6,334 nt of DNA from Ramlibacter sp. (GTDB lineage: Bacteria > Pseudomonadota > Gammaproteobacteria > Burkholderiales > Burkholderiaceae_C), in NCBI GenBank assembly GCA_021156245.1, contig JAJNBO010000160.1:1-6334 (forward strand). Direction: 5' to 3'. Every line of letters starts with the position of its first letter. Within the stretch, counting starts at the first letter, position 1. Below the pieces are notes generated by a model, which ran no database searches, had not been told where the DNA came from, and worked only from the letters and a program-made list of their open reading frames with translations. Shown here one piece after another: positions 5,737 to 6,334 of this stretch. Position numbers and translations under genes: made by a program.

Positions 5737-6334
5737 TGAAAAGAAACGAGTGGAGTTGGCGTGGCCTGGTGACCGCGGGGGTGCTGCTGGCATCGGCGTG
5801 GTCGTCCGCGGTACGCGCGGCCCCGGTGGTGGAGAACGTCACCGGCTTCATGCAGGGTGGCGCCGAGGTGGTGCGGATCGATTTCTCCGAGCCGCTCGCC
5901 GCGGTGCCGACGGGCTTCGCCATCCAGGCGCCGGCGCGGATCGCGCTGGACGTGCCGGGCGCGACGAATTCCATGGGCCGCAACTCGGTGGACTTCAACG
6001 TGGGCAACCTGCGTTCGGTGAACGTGGTGCAGGGCGCCGACCGCGCCCGCCTGGTGCTGAACCTGAAGGCGCCCACCAGCTACCGCCTGCAGCTGGACGG
6101 CAAGTCGCTCATCGTGATGCTGGAAGCGGTAGCGCAAAGCGCCTCGGCGCCCGCGCAGACGTTCGCCGAGAGCCGCAACCGCGACACGCAACCGATCAAG
6201 GACCTCGACTTCCGCCGCGGCCCGGACGGCTCCGGCCGCGTGATCGTGGACCTGCCCAGCAACCAGGTCGGCGTCGACATCCGCCAGCAAGGCCAGGGCC
6301 TGGTGGTCGAATTCCTGAAGTCCACGCTGCCCGA
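5733..6334 (+). CDS. pilQ: Type IV pilus secretin PilQ, N-terminal part (runs off the right edge)
   Basis: PilQ forms the outer-membrane ring through which the pilus passes. Only the first 200 codons and two bases are present. A Sec signal peptide is visible: MMKRNEWSWR, a hydrophobic core at about 11-25, and likely cleavage after VRA (residue 29). Then comes an AMIN domain (about 33-130; VTGFMQGG, VRIDFSEPL, RIALDVPG), which in this family binds peptidoglycan. A short linker (131-152) precedes the start of a second AMIN repeat (IKDLDFRRG, RVIVDLPS). The N0/N1 and secretin domains lie beyond the window. Two in-frame ATGs, at 5733 and 5736, are possible. GGAG at 5721-5724 has 8 bases to the first and 11 to the second, so I chose 5733, which overlaps the pilP stop (ATGA). 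The window end is the cause of the truncation; there is no sign of gene damage. Confidence 0.96.
   Translation, partial: MMKRNEWSWRGLVTAGVLLASAWSSAVRAAPVVENVTGFMQGGAEVVRIDFSEPLAAVPTGFAIQAPARIALDVPGATNSMGRNSVDFNVGNLRSVNVVQGADRARLVLNLKAPTSYRLQLDGKSLIVMLEAVAQSASAPAQTFAESRNRDTQPIKDLDFRRGPDGSGRVIVDLPSNQVGVDIRQQGQGLVVEFLKSTLP

Noticed and set aside
5616..6290. Minus-strand open frames opposite pilP and pilQ
   Set aside because: They have shadow composition, no ribosome site context, and lie fully within well-supported pil genes.
1..6334. Mobile elements, CRISPR, tRNA or rRNA, phage or defence genes
   Set aside because: Apart from the 267-base intergenic region and the 32-base pilN-pilO gap the window is filled by housekeeping and pilus genes. 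I saw no transposase, regular repeats, tRNA-like folds or rRNA sequence.

Overview
The window is GC-rich chromosomal DNA (about two-thirds G+C by eye) from a proteobacterium. It most likely comes from the betaproteobacterial order Burkholderiales, with a Comamonadaceae-like flavour (Ramlibacter, Variovorax and Acidovorax relatives). That placement is inference from the protein sequences and from the arrangement of a class A penicillin-binding protein gene divergent from pilMNOPQ, which is common in beta- and gammaproteobacteria.

Layout: positions 1-2454 (minus strand) hold nearly all of mrcA/ponA (PBP1A), which runs off the left edge without a stop codon, so only the extreme C-terminus is missing. 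Positions 2455-2721 are the only sizeable non-coding stretch, a divergent promoter region that is visibly more A+T-rich in its right half. It holds a perfect TATAAT for mrcA, a strong imperfect hairpin, and only weak promoter-like sequence for the pil operon. From 2722 to the right edge (plus strand) lie pilM, pilN, pilO, pilP and the first 200 codons of pilQ, tightly packed as one operon.

How the genes work together: PilM (cytoplasmic, actin-like) binds the N-terminal tail of PilN. PilN and PilO are paired inner-membrane proteins with periplasmic ferredoxin-like domains. PilP is an inner-membrane lipoprotein that links PilNO to the periplasmic part of the PilQ secretin in the outer membrane. 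Together they form the alignment subcomplex of the type IVa pilus machine, used for twitching motility, adhesion and DNA uptake. PBP1A polymerises and cross-links peptidoglycan, the layer this envelope-spanning machine must cross.

Translational junctions are instructive. pilM/pilN, pilO/pilP and pilP/pilQ overlap by 3-4 bases (GTGA, ATGA, ATGA). pilN/pilO instead has a 32-base gap, filled by a nine-codon reading frame that begins on the pilN stop and ends just before the pilO ATG. pilM starts with TTG and pilN with GTG.

I see no mobile element, CRISPR array, RNA gene, phage remnant or defence system, and nothing that amounts to an undescribed system. The observations worth checking are small: the mini-frame at pilN/pilO, the hairpin and repeats in the divergent intergenic region, the non-canonical start codons, and the low-complexity tails of PilN and PBP1A.
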